Below are positions 47,205-56,601 of a stretch of 64,000 nt of DNA, one piece after another. The translations under genes and the position numbers were made by a program. Where the stretch lies: assembly GCA_018435055.1 (NCBI GenBank), contig JAHDOA010000018.1, positions 248,001 through 312,000 on the forward strand. The letters are read 5' to 3'. Position 1 is the stretch's first letter. Each line of letters starts with the position of its first letter. Source of the DNA: Pelotomaculum sp. Lineage in GTDB: Bacteria; Bacillota; Desulfotomaculia; Desulfotomaculales; Pelotomaculaceae. The notes under the pieces are model-generated. The model was not told where the DNA came from, did no database searches, and saw only the letters and a list, made by a program, of their open reading frames with translations.

Positions 47205-47333
47205 AATTTTACCCCCCTTTTTATTTTTGCAATCTGTATTATGTGTAAATAAACGTTTTTTATGCAAACACCTTCATTTACTGGAGCAAATAAAAAAAGG
47301 ACCGGCCAGTCCAAGTAAATTTGACAAACTACA

Positions 47334-48110
47334 CTAAGTATTGCCGCCAAGTAAATCTTTCAGCTTTTTTAAAGCCTGCCTTTCCAGGCGGGAGACCTGG
47401 ACCTGTGACAGACCAAGCTTACCGGCGATCTCTGACTGCGTTTTATCCTCAAAAAACCGCCATGATATTATATTTCTGTCACGTTCCGGCAGGTTGTCCA
47501 GGAGTTCTTTGATAGATAAGCTTTCCAGCCACGGCACATCCCCATTTTCATCACCTTTTAACTGATCAAGCAGATAAATCGGATCTCCGTCCTCCTGGTG
47601 CAGCGTTTCATATATAGAAGTTGGAGACTGGGTGGCCTCCATGGCGTTTACAACTTCTTCCCTGGACAAACCTAGTTCAGACGCTACTTCACTTATCGAA
47701 GGCTCCCTGCCCAGGCGCGCTGTCAGCAACTCTCTGATCTGCTGTATCTTATAGGCGGTTTCCTTAACAGAGCGGCTTACTTTAACCGGGCTGTCATCTC
47801 GCAGAAACCTCCTGATCTCACCTACGATCATCGGCACGGCATAGGTCGAAAACTTGACCTCATAACTGAGATCAAATTTATCGATAGCTTTCATCAAGCC
47901 GATACAGCCAATTTGGAATAAATCTTCCAGCTCGTAGCCCCTGTTCTGAAAACGCCGCACGATATTAAACACCAGCTTCAAATTGCAGTTAACCAGTTTA
48001 TCCCGGGCAAAACTGTCACCATCTTTTGACCTGATCAGCAATTCGCGTATCTCTTTATCCTTCAATAGCGGAAAGCGGGGCAGGTTCATATCCACCAACC
48101 TGCTGCTCAT
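47334..48110 (-). CDS. sigF: forespore sigma factor SigF
   Basis: 258-residue sigma-70 family factor: region 2 ELEDLFQIGCIGLMKAIDKFD-FSTYAVPMIVGEIRRFLRDD, region 3 PSISEVASELGLSREEVV, and region 4 RDRNIISWRFFEDKTQSEIAGKLGLSQVQVSRLE. Its position as third gene after spoIIAA and spoIIAB identifies it as SigF rather than SigG. It directs early forespore transcription. GGAGATGG precedes the ATG. Confidence 0.96.
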   Translation of the reverse strand: MSSRLVDMNLPRFPLLKDKEIRELLIRSKDGDSFARDKLVNCNLKLVFNIVRRFQNRGYELEDLFQIGCIGLMKAIDKFDLSYEVKFSTYAVPMIVGEIRRFLRDDSPVKVSRSVKETAYKIQQIRELLTARLGREPSISEVASELGLSREEVVNAMEATQSPTSIYETLHQEDGDPIYLLDQLKGDENGDVPWLESLSIKELLDNLPERDRNIISWRFFEDKTQSEIAGKLGLSQVQVSRLERQALKKLKDLLGGNT

Positions 48111-48192
48111 ATATCCATCTCCTGTCTATGGCCCCAAAAATGCTAAACCTTTTCAATGGGTCCGGCAAATAATGGCTTTTTACACCTGTGAA

Positions 48193-48642
48193 CTATGTTG
48201 CCTCACTGGCCCGGACCATATTGTTGCCAGTGCTTTTGCTCATAATAACCGTGGTGCCGCGGCCCCTTGTTGACTCAACCCGAAAATTTTCCATAAAAGA
48301 CTGCATAAAGACAAAACCAAGGCCCAGGCGTTCCGCATCTGTGGAAAACGCCGGCTGGACCGCCTTTTCTATGTCCTCAATACCCTTGCCGTCGTCTTCC
48401 ACTCTTATTTCCAGGGTATCCAGCGTCAGCGCGGCATACACCCTGACAAAACGGTCAGGCACATGCTCATAACCATGAATAATTGCATTGCCCACTGCCT
48501 CTGACACGGCCACCTTAATTTCTTCCAGGTCGGCCAGTGTAAAATCAAGCTGGGAAGCAAAAGCGGCTACCGTCACCCGGGCAAAGGCTACATTGGCTGG
48601 TATGCTAAGAAATTCAAGCCTCATCTGGTTTATTAACTGCAT
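48193..48642 (-). CDS. spoIIAB: anti-sigma-F factor, serine kinase
   Basis: 149-residue GHKL ATPase that holds SigF inactive and phosphorylates SpoIIAA. The N-box is EIKVAVSEAVGNAIIHGYE, the G1 box VEDDGKGIEDI and the G2 region RLGLGFVFMQSFM with GRGTTV. It sits between spoIIAA (14 bases) and sigF. Confidence 0.96.
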   Translation of the reverse strand: MQLINQMRLEFLSIPANVAFARVTVAAFASQLDFTLADLEEIKVAVSEAVGNAIIHGYEHVPDRFVRVYAALTLDTLEIRVEDDGKGIEDIEKAVQPAFSTDAERLGLGFVFMQSFMENFRVESTRGRGTTVIMSKSTGNNMVRASEAT

Positions 48643-48656
48643 TTAAGTCATCCTCC

Positions 48657-48995
48657 CTACCCAATCTTCTCCAGCGCCTCGTTCTCATTTGGATACTCAT
48701 TCATGATCCGCAGCAGTCCTGACAGATCGAGGACCTTTCTTACCTGGGGCTGCGGCGCCACAATAAATACTTTTCCACCATTTTTGGACACCCGGTTATA
48801 GCGCCCCAGGAGCACACCCAACCCTGAGCTGTCTACAAAAGAAACCTTTGTCAGGTTGATAACCAGATTCTTTGCCTTCCCCTTTTCAATGGTCTCATCC
48901 AGAGCCCTCCTGAAGCGGTCGGCCACTCCCAGATCAAGTTCCCCGTTAGGCCTTACAAACAGGGTGTCCTTTTTAATTTCAATGTCCAGAAGCAC
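48657..48995 (-). CDS. spoIIAA: anti-anti-sigma-F factor
   Basis: STAS-domain protein that, when dephosphorylated by SpoIIE, frees SigF. The phosphorylated Ser is in VSFVDSSGLGVLLGRYN. I start at GTG 48995, which has AAGGAGG 6 bases upstream and gives 112 residues; the frame open to 49025 adds ten basic residues not found in the family. Confidence 0.95.
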   Translation of the reverse strand: MLLDIEIKKDTLFVRPNGELDLGVADRFRRALDETIEKGKAKNLVINLTKVSFVDSSGLGVLLGRYNRVSKNGGKVFIVAPQPQVRKVLDLSGLLRIMNEYPNENEALEKIG

Positions 48996-49091
48996 AGGAC
49001 TCCTCCTTTTCTTCCCGTCAATCAACTGTACTGTATTATTGCCCTTTTGCTAAATCTTACCAAAAATATTTTTAAAAGGCAAGCAGTATAA

Positions 49092-49115
49092 AACGGGCCT
49101 TTTCACAAGACCCGT
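49092..49115 (-). terminator. dacF terminator
   Basis: AACGGG(T/C) stem pair with a 10-base loop, followed on the minus strand by TTTTATAC. It separates dacF from the spoIIA operon. Confidence 0.7.
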
Positions 49116-49198
49116 TCCCCTGGATTTTGAGATTCCTCTGTTCCTTCTAATCAGGATATGCAAGTGAAGCCGCACCTGCATTACCCACATCTTACATC

Positions 49199-50383
49199 TC
49201 AATAAACGCTGTCTAAAAATTTCCTCATCTGCTGGCCCAGCGACGCCTTTGGTATGTCTGCCCCGGCCACCAGTTTTACCCGCAATGCCTCCTGCCCATT
49301 TTTGGTGACAACATATGATCCAACTTCCTGACCTTTTTGCACCGGCGCGTTGATGCTGCCTGGCAGTTCCATGCCAGTTTCAAATCCTTTTTCCTCACCT
49401 TTTGGCACAACCACGCTAATCTTATCCAGGGCTAAAACTTCCACCTGTTCGGATTGTCCTTTGCTCACCCTGAGTTGCCCGACTACCTCCCCCTGTTCAG
49501 CAAAATTTACAGACTTATACCTGGCAAAACCATAGTCGAAAATTTTCATTGATTCACTAAAGTGACTTTTCACTTGTTCAGTACCGAGGACCACGCAGAT
49601 AAACCTGAGGCCATTTCTCTCCGCTGACGAGGCCAGGCAGTATTTGGCCGCCTCCGTCCAGCCGGTTTTGCCGGCGTCAGCCCCATCATACCACCAGAGA
49701 AGTTTATTTGTATTCCAGAGCTTGAAGGCGCCGCCCCGCAGGTCATATTCCTGCATGGCGCTTATCTTTTTGAAAAGCGGGTTTTTCAGGCCTTCTTTTA
49801 AAATTTGCGCCAGGTCATAGGCGCTGGTGTAATGGTTATCTGCGGTAAGCCCATGGCAGTTAACAAAGTTTGTATTTTGCAATCCAAGGGACCTGGCCCG
49901 TTCATTCATGTTTTCGACAAAGGCCTCTTCAGAACCCGAGATATGTTCGGCAACAGCCACACTGGCGTCATTGGCGGACTGCAACCCAATGGCCGTAAGC
50001 AGATCCCACAGGCTCATCTCTTCTTCAGGTTCAAGGTAAATCTGTGAGCCACCCATTTCCCAGGCGTTTTCGCTGGTAACTACGTTATCATTTAGCTTAA
50101 AATCCCCCTTTTCCACAGCTTCGGTAGCCAGTAAAAGGGTCATCAGCTTGGTTACGCTGGCCATGGGCAGCCTCTTGTCCTTTTCTTTTTCGTAAACAAT
50201 TACGCCTGTTAGCGGTTCTAATAGCACTGCCGCTTCAGCGGTAGTTTCCAAACCTGCCGGCGCAGTCCCACTGACGGCGGGTTTTTCCTTTGGCGCTTCC
50301 GGCGCCGCCCATGCCGCCCGGGCTATGGCCATACTGAAAACCAGAGCTGCAACCAATACGATAACCAACCGTTTTTTACTCAA
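49199..50383 (-). CDS. dacF: D-alanyl-D-alanine carboxypeptidase (DacF-type)
   Basis: 394-residue penicillin-binding protein with a signal peptide (hydrophobic 6-22, AWA-A cleavage near 27). The catalytic motifs are SVTK (Ser near residue 77), SAN (near 138) and KTG (near 243). A C-terminal beta domain and amphipathic anchor follow. It trims cell-wall or spore-cortex peptides outside the membrane. It precedes spoIIAA as in Bacillus, supporting DacF, but has its own terminator here. Confidence 0.93.
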   Translation of the reverse strand: MSKKRLVIVLVAALVFSMAIARAAWAAPEAPKEKPAVSGTAPAGLETTAEAAVLLEPLTGVIVYEKEKDKRLPMASVTKLMTLLLATEAVEKGDFKLNDNVVTSENAWEMGGSQIYLEPEEEMSLWDLLTAIGLQSANDASVAVAEHISGSEEAFVENMNERARSLGLQNTNFVNCHGLTADNHYTSAYDLAQILKEGLKNPLFKKISAMQEYDLRGGAFKLWNTNKLLWWYDGADAGKTGWTEAAKYCLASSAERNGLRFICVVLGTEQVKSHFSESMKIFDYGFARYKSVNFAEQGEVVGQLRVSKGQSEQVEVLALDKISVVVPKGEEKGFETGMELPGSINAPVQKGQEVGSYVVTKNGQEALRVKLVAGADIPKASLGQQMRKFLDSVY

Positions 50384-50461
50384 ATAGTTTACCTCCTCCT
50401 GTCTTCTTGGTCATTTTCTATTATGTTTACAATAATTAAAGTTATACACTTAAAGTGATTT

Positions 50462-50497
50462 AAACAGAGAAGGAACCAAGCGGTCCCTTCTCTGTTT
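50462..50497 (-). terminator. hairpin between deoA and dacF
   Basis: Perfect 12-bp stem AAACAGAGAAGG/CCTTCTCTGTTT with a 12-base loop, about 47 bases past the deoA stop. The tail is only TTTAAATCACTTT, so it is a moderate terminator. Confidence 0.65.
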
Positions 50498-50543
50498 CCC
50501 TATATACTCTCCCCCCAAAGCCATATTTTCATGAGTCCTGCCT

Positions 50544-51857
50544 TTATAGCTCCCCCGGTATTGAACCCAGTATAAGCCGTACAGGCTCTGGTTTGTTATC
50601 ACCAATTTGATAGGCGCTCCAGACATGCTCCTTGACCTGGTCCAGCCGCTCTGTGCCGTTGGCGTGTATCAGCGCCAGGGTTTCCCCTGACTTTACAGCA
50701 TCGCCCACCTTTTTTTGCAATATGATACCGGCAGATGGATCGATCTGTGATTCTTTATTCTCCCTGCCGGCGCCCAGCAACATGGCTGAGTGACCAATAA
50801 TCGCCGCATTAATCGCCTTGATATAACCCGAAGCAGACGCGGGAACGGCTACAGTTAATTTAGCCGCCGGCAGCACACCGTCCCGCCGGGCTACCTGCGG
50901 GTCACCGCCCTGGGCGGAAATAAACTCGATAAATTTATTAAGAGCCCGGCCGCTTTTCAGCAGATCAAGCAGTTTTCTTTTTCCGCCCTGGACGTTATCC
51001 ACCATTCCCGCCAGCAACAGCATAGTCGCCCCCAGTTCCAGGCAGATTTCCAACAGGTCCGGAGGTCCTTGACCTTTCAATGTATCTATTGCCTCTTGCA
51101 CTTCCAGGGCATTGCCGACGGCATAACCCAGAGGCTGATTCATATCTGTAATTACGGCAACGGTCCGCCGTCCTGCCCGGCTGCCGATATCAACCATGGT
51201 CAGGGCTAGTTTTAAAGCGCTTTGTTTATCCCGCATAAAAGCGCCGCTGCCCACTTTGACATCAAGGACAATCGCATCGGCGCCGGAAGCAATTTTTTTA
51301 CTCATTATACTGCTGGCTATAAGAGGGATGCTGTCTACAGTAGCAGTAACGTCCCTGAGGGCGTAAAGCTTTTTGTCCGCCGGCGCCAACAGGCCGGTAG
51401 GCGCCGCCACTGCGGCGCCTACCCTGCGGACCTGGGCGATAAACCGGGCAGGCGAAAGAACAGCTTTAAAGCCGGGTATGGATTCCAGCTTGTCTATCGT
51501 ACCGCCTGTATGACCGAGGCCGCGTCCGGACATCTTGGCCACCGGCGCCCCCGCCGCCGCCACCAGTGGTACCAGTACCAGGGTGGTTTTGTCTCCCACA
51601 CCCCCGGTGCTGTGCTTGTCCACCTTGACACCGGGGATAGCGGAAAGGTCTGCCTGCTCTCCCGAGTCGCAGATTGCCATAGTAAGATCAGCGGTCTCCC
51701 TCTCATTCAGACCGCGAAAATATATGGCCATAAGCAGGGCGGACACCTGGTAATCCTGGATACCACCACCCATGTAACCGTTTACAAAATACTGAATTTC
51801 TGCAGTGGTTAACTCCCGTCCATCTTTCTTTTTTTGGATTATATCGTACATGCGCAT
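50544..51857 (-). CDS. pdp: pyrimidine-nucleoside (thymidine) phosphorylase
   Basis: 437-residue enzyme that cleaves thymidine or uridine with phosphate. The family signature KMSGRGLGHTGGTIDKLESIPGF is complete, KHSTGGVGDKTTLVLVP binds phosphate, and the C-terminal PYNP domain holds the usual NGTERL stretch. It lies 35 bases after deoB, making a nucleoside salvage pair: the phosphorylase frees (deoxy)ribose-1-phosphate and DeoB isomerises it. Confidence 0.95.
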   Translation of the reverse strand: MRMYDIIQKKKDGRELTTAEIQYFVNGYMGGGIQDYQVSALLMAIYFRGLNERETADLTMAICDSGEQADLSAIPGVKVDKHSTGGVGDKTTLVLVPLVAAAGAPVAKMSGRGLGHTGGTIDKLESIPGFKAVLSPARFIAQVRRVGAAVAAPTGLLAPADKKLYALRDVTATVDSIPLIASSIMSKKIASGADAIVLDVKVGSGAFMRDKQSALKLALTMVDIGSRAGRRTVAVITDMNQPLGYAVGNALEVQEAIDTLKGQGPPDLLEICLELGATMLLLAGMVDNVQGGKRKLLDLLKSGRALNKFIEFISAQGGDPQVARRDGVLPAAKLTVAVPASASGYIKAINAAIIGHSAMLLGAGRENKESQIDPSAGIILQKKVGDAVKSGETLALIHANGTERLDQVKEHVWSAYQIGDNKPEPVRLILGSIPGEL

Positions 51858-51892
51858 TTTGTCATATTCCCTTTTAGCTGGACTGCCGTCAA

Positions 51893-53065
51893 TTATCCCT
51901 TATACACCTGTTTCCAGAAGCTCTTTCCCACTTCGAACTGCAGGCCGAAAATTTCCGCGACTGTTGCTGCTATATCGGCAAAGGTCTCTCTCACACCAAG
52001 GTTTACCCCGCCTAAAACCTGCCTGCCGTATATCAGCAGGGGAACATATTCCCGGGAATGATCTGTAGAGTAAGTTGTGGGATCACAGCCGTGATCGGCG
52101 GTAATTATTAATACATCGTCTTCTTTCAGCGCGTTAAGAAGCTGGGGAAACCAGCGGTCAAACTCCTCGAGGGCGTCACCGTAACCGCGAGGGTTGTTGC
52201 GGTGACCGTACAGCATATCAAAGTCAACCAGGTTGGTAAAGACCAGACCGCTGATGTCGGATTTTATCAATTGCAAAGACTTATCCATGCCCTCGTTGTT
52301 GCCCCTGGTTAATACGGAGTTTGTTACACCCTGCCCGTCAAATATATCTTTTATTTTACCCACAGCGGTAACTTGCACGCCGTTTTCCACCAGCAAATCC
52401 AACAGTGTGGGGCCTGTTGGTTTAAGGGAAAAGTCGTGCCTGTTCACTGTGCGGCGAAAGCGCCCCGGCTCTCCTGTAAAAGGCCTGGCGATTACCCGCC
52501 CTACAGCATGCTCGCCGGTCAGCATTTCCCTGGCTATCCGGCAGATCCTGTACAATTCTTCCAGCGGGATTATCTCTTCGTGCGCGGCCACCTGGAATAC
52601 GCTGTCGGCGGATGTGTATACGATGGGAAAACCTGTCGCCATGTGTTCCGCGCCAAGCTCCTCAATTATAGCGGTACCGGAAGCGGCCTTATTGCCAAGC
52701 GCCTTGCGGCCTATTTTTTCTTCGTAAGATTTTATCAAGCCGGCGGGAAAACCAGCGGGATAAACCGGGAAAGGCTTTTCCATGATTATGCCGGCCATCT
52801 CCCAGTGGCCGGTGGTGGTGTCCTTACCAGCAGACTTTTCAGCCATGCGTCCGTATGAAGCTGCCGGATCGTCCGCCGGCGGCACACCTTCTATGTGGAT
52901 TATGTTCCCAAGGCCGAGCCGGCCGAGGTTGGGCATATTAAGCCCGCCCACAGCGCGCGATATATTGCCCAGGGTGTTGCTGCCGCTGTCTCCGTAATCT
53001 CCCGCATCCGGCAATTCACCCACACCGACGCTGTCAAGCACAAACAATGCTACTCTGTTTATCAT
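51893..53065 (-). CDS. deoB: phosphopentomutase
   Basis: 390-residue alkaline-phosphatase-superfamily enzyme interconverting (deoxy)ribose 1- and 5-phosphate. Metal motifs are visible: [12 protein letters not shown] at the N-terminus, [12 protein letters not shown] with the phosphorylatable Thr, and [19 protein letters not shown] near the C-terminus. It is followed by the phosphorylase gene. Confidence 0.96.
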   Translation of the reverse strand: MINRVALFVLDSVGVGELPDAGDYGDSGSNTLGNISRAVGGLNMPNLGRLGLGNIIHIEGVPPADDPAASYGRMAEKSAGKDTTTGHWEMAGIIMEKPFPVYPAGFPAGLIKSYEEKIGRKALGNKAASGTAIIEELGAEHMATGFPIVYTSADSVFQVAAHEEIIPLEELYRICRIAREMLTGEHAVGRVIARPFTGEPGRFRRTVNRHDFSLKPTGPTLLDLLVENGVQVTAVGKIKDIFDGQGVTNSVLTRGNNEGMDKSLQLIKSDISGLVFTNLVDFDMLYGHRNNPRGYGDALEEFDRWFPQLLNALKEDDVLIITADHGCDPTTYSTDHSREYVPLLIYGRQVLGGVNLGVRETFADIAATVAEIFGLQFEVGKSFWKQVYKG

Positions 53066-53087
53066 ACTGCGCTTCCTTCCAAAATCA

Positions 53088-53112
53088 TGTCAAGGGGACG
53101 GTTCTCCTGACA
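53088..53112. repeat. TGTCA-type palindrome with GGGGACGG centre
   Basis: TGTCA-AGGGGACGGTTCTCC-TGACA, between xerD and deoB. This is the same centre as the GAGACAA elements with a different but still complementary stem. Confidence 0.7.
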
Positions 53113-53147
53113 CGGTTTAATAAATAATAAATTAGGATTACCAGAAT

Positions 53148-53182
53148 TCTCACGTCCCACGTCCCACTTCTCACGTCTCATA
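53148..53182. repeat. five-unit TCYCAYG heptamer tract next to a stop codon
   Basis: TCTCACG, TCCCACG, TCCCACT, TCTCACG, TCTCATA, directly adjacent to the xerD stop at 53183-53185. On the coding strand it ends GGGACGTGAGAATT. Confidence 0.75.
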
Positions 53183-54067
53183 TCAGGCTCTGGGGTGGGT
53201 CCGGTCATATATCTCTTTCAGTTTATTCCTGGTGAGGTGAGTGTAAATCTGGGTTGTGCTGATGTCGGCATGACCCAGCATTGCCTGCACCGATCGTATG
53301 TCAGCGCCGTTCTCCAGCAGGTGTGTGGCAAAAGAATGCCTGATGATGTGAGGAGTTACTTCTTTTGTTATTCCCGCCTGGCCGGCGTACTTTTTAATGA
53401 TTTTCCAGAAACCCTGCCTGGTTAGCCTTCTGCCGTGCTGGTTTACAAAAAACGACGGGTTATTCTCCCTGATTAGTTTGTGCCTGCCCCCAGTCAGGTA
53501 TTCCCGCAGATAACGGGCGGCTATATCACCTATTGGTACAATCCGTTCCTTTTCGCCTTTACCGAAACAGCGGATAAAACCGTTGTCGATATGGACCTGG
53601 TCCAAATTCAGAGAAACCAGTTCGGAAACCCTGATCCCGGTAGCATATAGGAGCTCGAGCATGGCTTTATCCCTTAGACCCGCCGGCTCTTCGGTTCGTG
53701 GCTGTCCAAGCAGCAGGTCCACTTCTTCGGCTGTGAGCACCCTGGGCAGTTTTTGGGGCAGTTTGGGTGATTCCAGATCCGCGGTCGGATCCTGGAGCAT
53801 CATCCCCTCACTAACCAGGAATTTATAAAATGACCGCAGGGACGCCAGGTGGCGGGATACTGTGGCGGAAGAGCGCCCGTTTATTTGAAGCGTGTATATA
53901 TACGCCATGACCGTGTCTTTGTCTGCTTTAGCGAGACATTCCACTTTCCGCTTGCGCAAATATGCAAGGTAAGCGGCCAGGTCCGCGCGGTAGGATACCA
54001 GGGTGTTTTCAGACAGACTCCGCTCAACTGCAAGGTAATATAAAAACTCATCCAGATATCTTTCCAT
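53183..54067 (-). CDS. xerD: tyrosine recombinase XerD
   Basis: 294-residue site-specific recombinase. The N-terminal SAM-like DNA-binding domain covers about 1-85. Catalytic residues lie in TGIRVSELVSLN (Arg), HIIRHSFATHLL (His-x-x-Arg) and STTQIYTHL (Tyr). It acts with XerC (15716) at dif. The location by deoB and spoIIM fits the xerD position in related spore-formers. Confidence 0.93.
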   Translation of the reverse strand: MERYLDEFLYYLAVERSLSENTLVSYRADLAAYLAYLRKRKVECLAKADKDTVMAYIYTLQINGRSSATVSRHLASLRSFYKFLVSEGMMLQDPTADLESPKLPQKLPRVLTAEEVDLLLGQPRTEEPAGLRDKAMLELLYATGIRVSELVSLNLDQVHIDNGFIRCFGKGEKERIVPIGDIAARYLREYLTGGRHKLIRENNPSFFVNQHGRRLTRQGFWKIIKKYAGQAGITKEVTPHIIRHSFATHLLENGADIRSVQAMLGHADISTTQIYTHLTRNKLKEIYDRTHPRA

Positions 54068-54180
54068 TTCCTTACCTCTACAAAATAAAAAAGTAGAGCC
54101 CTTAAATAGTCTCTATTTCCACACCGGCCAAAAGATTCCTTTTAAAACAAATAACTCATTCGGAATAATAATGTGAACCA

Positions 54181-54400
54181 CCCCTCCCTTCGCTAACGCT
54201 CAGGAAGGGGCTTCCGGAAGCATAGGCGAAGTTTAGAGCTTCCTGGTTCATCGTAGGCCCCCAAGCAGCCTAGCTCCCCAGGCATCAACTGCCGTTCCGG
54301 CAGCAGTTTATTTATGAAGCCCTTTTCAGGATATTGACTGCTGCGTTGTGGTCGCGATCGATAACGAGGCCACAGTTTTTGCAAATATGTGTCCTTACCG
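54181..54400 (-). ncRNA. probable omega RNA (reRNA) overlapping the tnpB 3' end
   Basis: Downstream of the tnpB stop the minus strand has about 130 bases rich in paired blocks (GGAACGGCAGTTGATGCC, GGGGGCCTACGATGAACC, GGAAGCTCTAAACTTCGCC), ending at the right-end hairpin and TGGTTCAC. This is the architecture of TnpB guide RNAs, whose guide would be the flanking sequence below 54174. The boundaries are approximate. Confidence 0.5.
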
Positions 54401-55235
54401 ACAGGTCTTTTTTCACGATAAAACTACACCTGCTGCATTCCTGCGTCGTCCCGTGAGGTGAAACTTTCTCTACTGTTCTACCGGCGCTTTCAGCCTTGTA
54501 AGTCAGCATTGAAATAAATTCACCCCACCCGGCGTCGGATATACTCTTTGCTAAACGGTGGTTTTTGAGCATGTTGGAAATTTTGCAAATCTTCTACAAC
54601 GATTTTGTCGTATTTTTTGACAAGCTCGGCGGACACCTTGTGGTGAAAGTCCCTACGTTGGTTCTTGACTTTTTCGTGCTGTCTGGCCAGTTTTAACCTA
54701 GCCTTAGTCCGGTTTTTAGAGCCTTTCTTTTTGCGGGCTAAACTTCTTTGCAGGGTTTTGAGTTTCTTCTCAATTTTTCGCAGATGTTTCGGGTTAGCGA
54801 TTTCCTCACCATTAGACAGCACGGCAAATTCTTTAATTCCAACGTCTATACCAATAGACTGTTCGGACGGCGGGTACAACACGGGGGAAATTTCCACAGC
54901 TAGTATCGCATACCATTTTCCGGATTGCTCTTTCTTGATGGTACAGGTTTTAACTGTACCAAGGATTTCCCGGTGCAGTTTAATCTTTACTAGACCGATT
55001 TTAGATAGCTTTAGTTTACCATTAACAAGCGATGCGCCCAGACCATCCCCAAATTGGGTATAGGTAATAGAATTGTACCGACCTAAACCTTTATACCTGG
55101 GATAACCGGGCTTTTCACTGGTTTTTGCGGTCGGCTAAAGCAGAATTATAGATAATCCGGCAGGATCTCCAGCCAGTTTTTTAATTTGCGTTCCTGCTTT
55201 TTGTTGGGATATATGCGAAACTTGTAGTTACGCAT
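54312..55235 (-). pseudogene. tnpB: decayed TnpB RNA-guided nuclease
   Basis: Translation in three frames recovers most of a TnpB: it starts MRNYKFRIYPNKKQERKL at ATG 55235 (overlapping the tnpA stop). There is a one-base insertion near 55164, an internal deletion of roughly 50-70 codons near 55112-55118 between LADRKNQ and KPGYPRYKG, and an extra A in the run at 54581-54584 that shifts frame in VEDLQ. RuvC residues ([23 protein letters not shown]) and the zinc finger (CSRC...CKNC) remain readable. It cannot give a functional protein as written. Confidence 0.85.
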
Positions 55236-55632
55236 TCCCTTGAGATTGGACATATTTTTTGACATCTTCAAGCTTTACCTCCCCAACGGTGGATAAAAAA
55301 TAGCTGGGAGACCAAAAACTACCGCCCCATAACTGCTTTTTAACATCCGGATAATCACGAAATATCAGCCTGGCCGTTGTAGACTTCAAAGTGTTGATGA
55401 ATTCGGAAAGCTGAACTGCTGGTTTTGAGGCAAAAATTATGTGAATGTGATCCACATCGGTTTCTTGTTCGATTATTTGTATGCCAAACTTATCGGCTAT
55501 GTTTTTATTCGTTTCTTTCAGGTACTTCGATACCTCCGGTGTAAGTGCCTTATGCCGGTATTTGACGCAGCAAACATAGTGGAACCGAAGTGAATAGATT
55601 GAGTGACATCCTTTGTCAATAGTGTATTTCAT
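55228..55632 (-). CDS. tnpA: IS200-type single-strand transposase TnpA
   Basis: 134-residue Y1 HUH transposase that cuts and joins single-stranded ends of the element. HIHII supplies the HUH metal site (about residue 62), and the nucleophile Tyr lies in DVKKYVQSQ near the C-terminus. FHYVCCVKYRHKAL and GGSFWSPSYFLSTVG are family-typical. The protein looks intact, so the element could still move and could mobilise related ends in trans. Confidence 0.93.
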   Translation of the reverse strand: MKYTIDKGCHSIYSLRFHYVCCVKYRHKALTPEVSKYLKETNKNIADKFGIQIIEQETDVDHIHIIFASKPAVQLSEFINTLKSTTARLIFRDYPDVKKQLWGGSFWSPSYFLSTVGEVKLEDVKKYVQSQGNA

Positions 55633-55748
55633 AACTATATTATACCAAAAGAACCGTTGTAGAACAAGTGTTTCCTATTGTTGCCTTATCCCGCCTTTCA
55701 TCCCCTCCCTTCGCTAACGCTCAGGAAGGGGACTTCCCGGCGGGTGAG

Positions 55749-56378
55749 TTAAAACATATAATTAGCGGCAATCTTCACCAGAAAAGGTGTGAAATAAACC
55801 TCCACCAGGCCGGCTGCTGCTGCACAGACCAAAACCACGATAATTAAGCCACTGTACCCTACAAAACTCGGCCAGACAATAATTTTTGAGTTATTAAACC
55901 GCCTGGCCAGCAGCACGGCAAAGGAAAGTGAAGCTACCCCGGCCAGTAAAAGGGCTGGTATCAGTATTAGGTTCTGGGGCAGGACGGCGGCACAGACCAG
56001 AGCAATCCCCTGTAAGCTCTTCTCACCGGTCAGGAAGCTTACGGCATAACCCAGTATAAAGCCGCGGGTAAATATTATCCCCAGTATCACCGGGATGCCA
56101 ATCACTGTAAGGCCAAGGAGGTAAACTGCCAGTATTACTACAATATCCCTATAGAAGACGTCATGCAGGGCTTTTGCAGTGTCAACCTCAATCACGCCGG
56201 CCTGCGCCATAAACTGATCCAGGTACATGCTTAATTCCTGCGCCTGGTCCGCATTGAGCCTCTGAACACCAAGGGCGCCCGCCGCTATACCAAGGGTAAA
56301 CAGAAGCAGGATCGCCAAATAAGCAGGCCAACTCTGCCGGAGGGAACTGGCCCAGAGAACCAGAAGCCTGTTACCCAT
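55749..56378 (-). CDS. spoIIM: stage II sporulation protein M
   Basis: 209-residue integral membrane protein with about five hydrophobic segments, part of the SpoIID-IIM-IIP engulfment machine in the mother-cell membrane. N-terminal LRQSWPAYLAILLLFTLGIAAGALGVQRL and the central RGFILGYAVSFL segment match SpoIIM. The IS element stands between it and xerD. Confidence 0.92.
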   Translation of the reverse strand: MGNRLLVLWASSLRQSWPAYLAILLLFTLGIAAGALGVQRLNADQAQELSMYLDQFMAQAGVIEVDTAKALHDVFYRDIVVILAVYLLGLTVIGIPVILGIIFTRGFILGYAVSFLTGEKSLQGIALVCAAVLPQNLILIPALLLAGVASLSFAVLLARRFNNSKIIVWPSFVGYSGLIIVVLVCAAAAGLVEVYFTPFLVKIAANYMF

Positions 56379-56540
56379 CCCTCTACCCCCTTTACAGCAA
56401 AGATTAAATTTCCAACAGTAAACCTTATTTGCAGCCGCTGTTTATTTCTATGGCCAGGCTTGAAATTTTATGACAGCCTGTAAGATCGGGCAGCATTCAC
56501 ATCGCACCGGAAGGAAAGCTTATAAAACCCGCCCGGGCCG

Positions 56541-56570
56541 GCATAATCTATCCTCCCTGCTCATATATTA
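56541..56570 (+). promoter_or_regulatory. possible forespore (sigma-G/F-like) promoter
   Basis: GCATA at 56541-56545, a 16-base spacer and CATATATTA at 56562-56570, about 30 bases before the small ORF. The match to the sigma-G consensus is partial. Confidence 0.3.
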
Positions 56571-56601
56571 AACATGCTTGCAGAGAGTAGGGGGATTTAT
56601 C

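Larger units (their letters stand above)
54181..55731 (-). mobile_element. IS200/IS605-family insertion sequence
   Basis: The element carries an intact tnpA, a decayed tnpB and a probable guide-RNA region. Its ends are marked by an identical 30-base sequence at 54181-54210 and 55702-55731, each containing an imperfect hairpin (CCCTTC...GAAGGG around GCTAACGCTCAG), in direct orientation as expected for subterminal hairpins. It lies between xerD and spoIIM, ending 18 bases before the spoIIM stop. The exact cleavage sites beyond the hairpins are not resolved. Confidence 0.85.

Noticed and set aside
54181-55731. CRISPR array suspected from repeated 30-base sequence
   Set aside because: Only two copies, 1.5 kb apart, bounding an IS element; these are transposon end hairpins.
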